Assembly (NCBI RefSeq): GCF_022965755.1
Contig: NZ_CP095187.1
Location: 2,046,001-2,110,000, forward strand
Length of the DNA stretch: 64,000 bases
DNA from: Pseudoxanthomonas sp. F37
Lineage (GTDB): Bacteria; Pseudomonadota; Gammaproteobacteria; Xanthomonadales; Xanthomonadaceae
Direction: 5' to 3'
Part shown: piece after piece, positions 63,899-64,000 of the stretch
Numbering within the stretch: the stretch's first letter is position 1
Layout: the number at the start of each line of letters is the position of its first letter
The notes under the pieces: generated by a model
What the model was told of the DNA's origin: nothing
Seen by the model: only the letters and a program-made list of their open reading frames with translations
Database searches by the model: none
Translations under genes and position numbers: made by a program

Positions 63899-64000
63899 TT
63901 TCACCTTCCACTCCTTGGGATAGGGCGGCATCCCCCGCCACCCGATGCGGACAATCGATGGCACGGAGCCATCCCCCTCACGATGACCGTGCCTGCTCCA

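Overview
The window is about 64 kb of high-GC gammaproteobacterial chromosome. Gene content and order place it in the Xanthomonadaceae (Pseudoxanthomonas, Stenotrophomonas, Lysobacter or Xanthomonas). The main reasons are the blocks crcB-rarA-lolA-ftsK-trxB, aat-infA-clpA/clpS and acnB-acnA-rpfB-rpfF/rpfC-rpfG-lysS-prfB-recJ-rpfE-greA-carB; the last is the rpf (diffusible signal factor, DSF) region typical of this family. The genus cannot be fixed by reading alone. No rRNA, tRNA, CRISPR array or intact insertion sequence was seen.

Layout. Positions 1-4.7 kb are accessory: a LysR regulator (cut by the window edge) divergent from a quinone-oxidoreductase-like MDR gene, an AraC regulator, an HxlR regulator divergent from an azoreductase, and a remnant of an IS3-type transposase. 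Positions 4.7-12.7 kb hold a thioredoxin-like periplasmic protein, the fdhD-ydeP molybdoenzyme pair, a YcaD-type MFS transporter, hemN with a perfect FNR/ANR box upstream, and two small envelope proteins. Positions 12.75-17.57 kb (minus strand) are the most interesting part: a five-gene operon that looks like a diverged Fap-type functional-amyloid export system. It encodes a secreted Gly/Asn/Ser-rich repeat protein, two small secreted proteins sharing a Gln-Asn motif with it, a C39-type cysteine peptidase (FapD-like) and an outer-membrane beta-barrel with an N-terminal coiled coil (FapF-like). Two strong hairpins separate the putative amyloid gene from the export genes.

Positions 17.8-34.4 kb are conserved housekeeping genes: crcB, rarA, dmeF, lolA, ftsK, trxB, a metallophosphoesterase, a FemAB/GNAT-like protein, aat, infA, clpA, clpS, nudJ, mnmA and hflD. 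The N-degron pathway is represented by aat, clpS and clpA. Positions 34.4-40.6 kb carry both aconitases, acnB and acnA, with a small AbrB/PIN toxin-antitoxin module between them.

Positions 41.8-58.7 kb are the rpf region: rpfB (fatty acyl-CoA ligase), rpfF (DSF synthase, both catalytic glutamates present), rpfC (hybrid sensor kinase) and rpfG (HD-GYP c-di-GMP phosphodiesterase), with no rpfH between rpfG and rpfC. Then come lysS, prfB (with the classical programmed +1 frameshift), a membrane GGDEF protein, a membrane LytTR regulator (RpfD-like), an acyltransferase, recJ, an RpfE-like protein, greA and carB. The DSF sensor ends in a c-di-GMP phosphodiesterase, and a predicted diguanylate cyclase lies nearby, so the region concentrates cell-density and c-di-GMP signalling. 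The window ends in an S9 prolyl-oligopeptidase-family gene.
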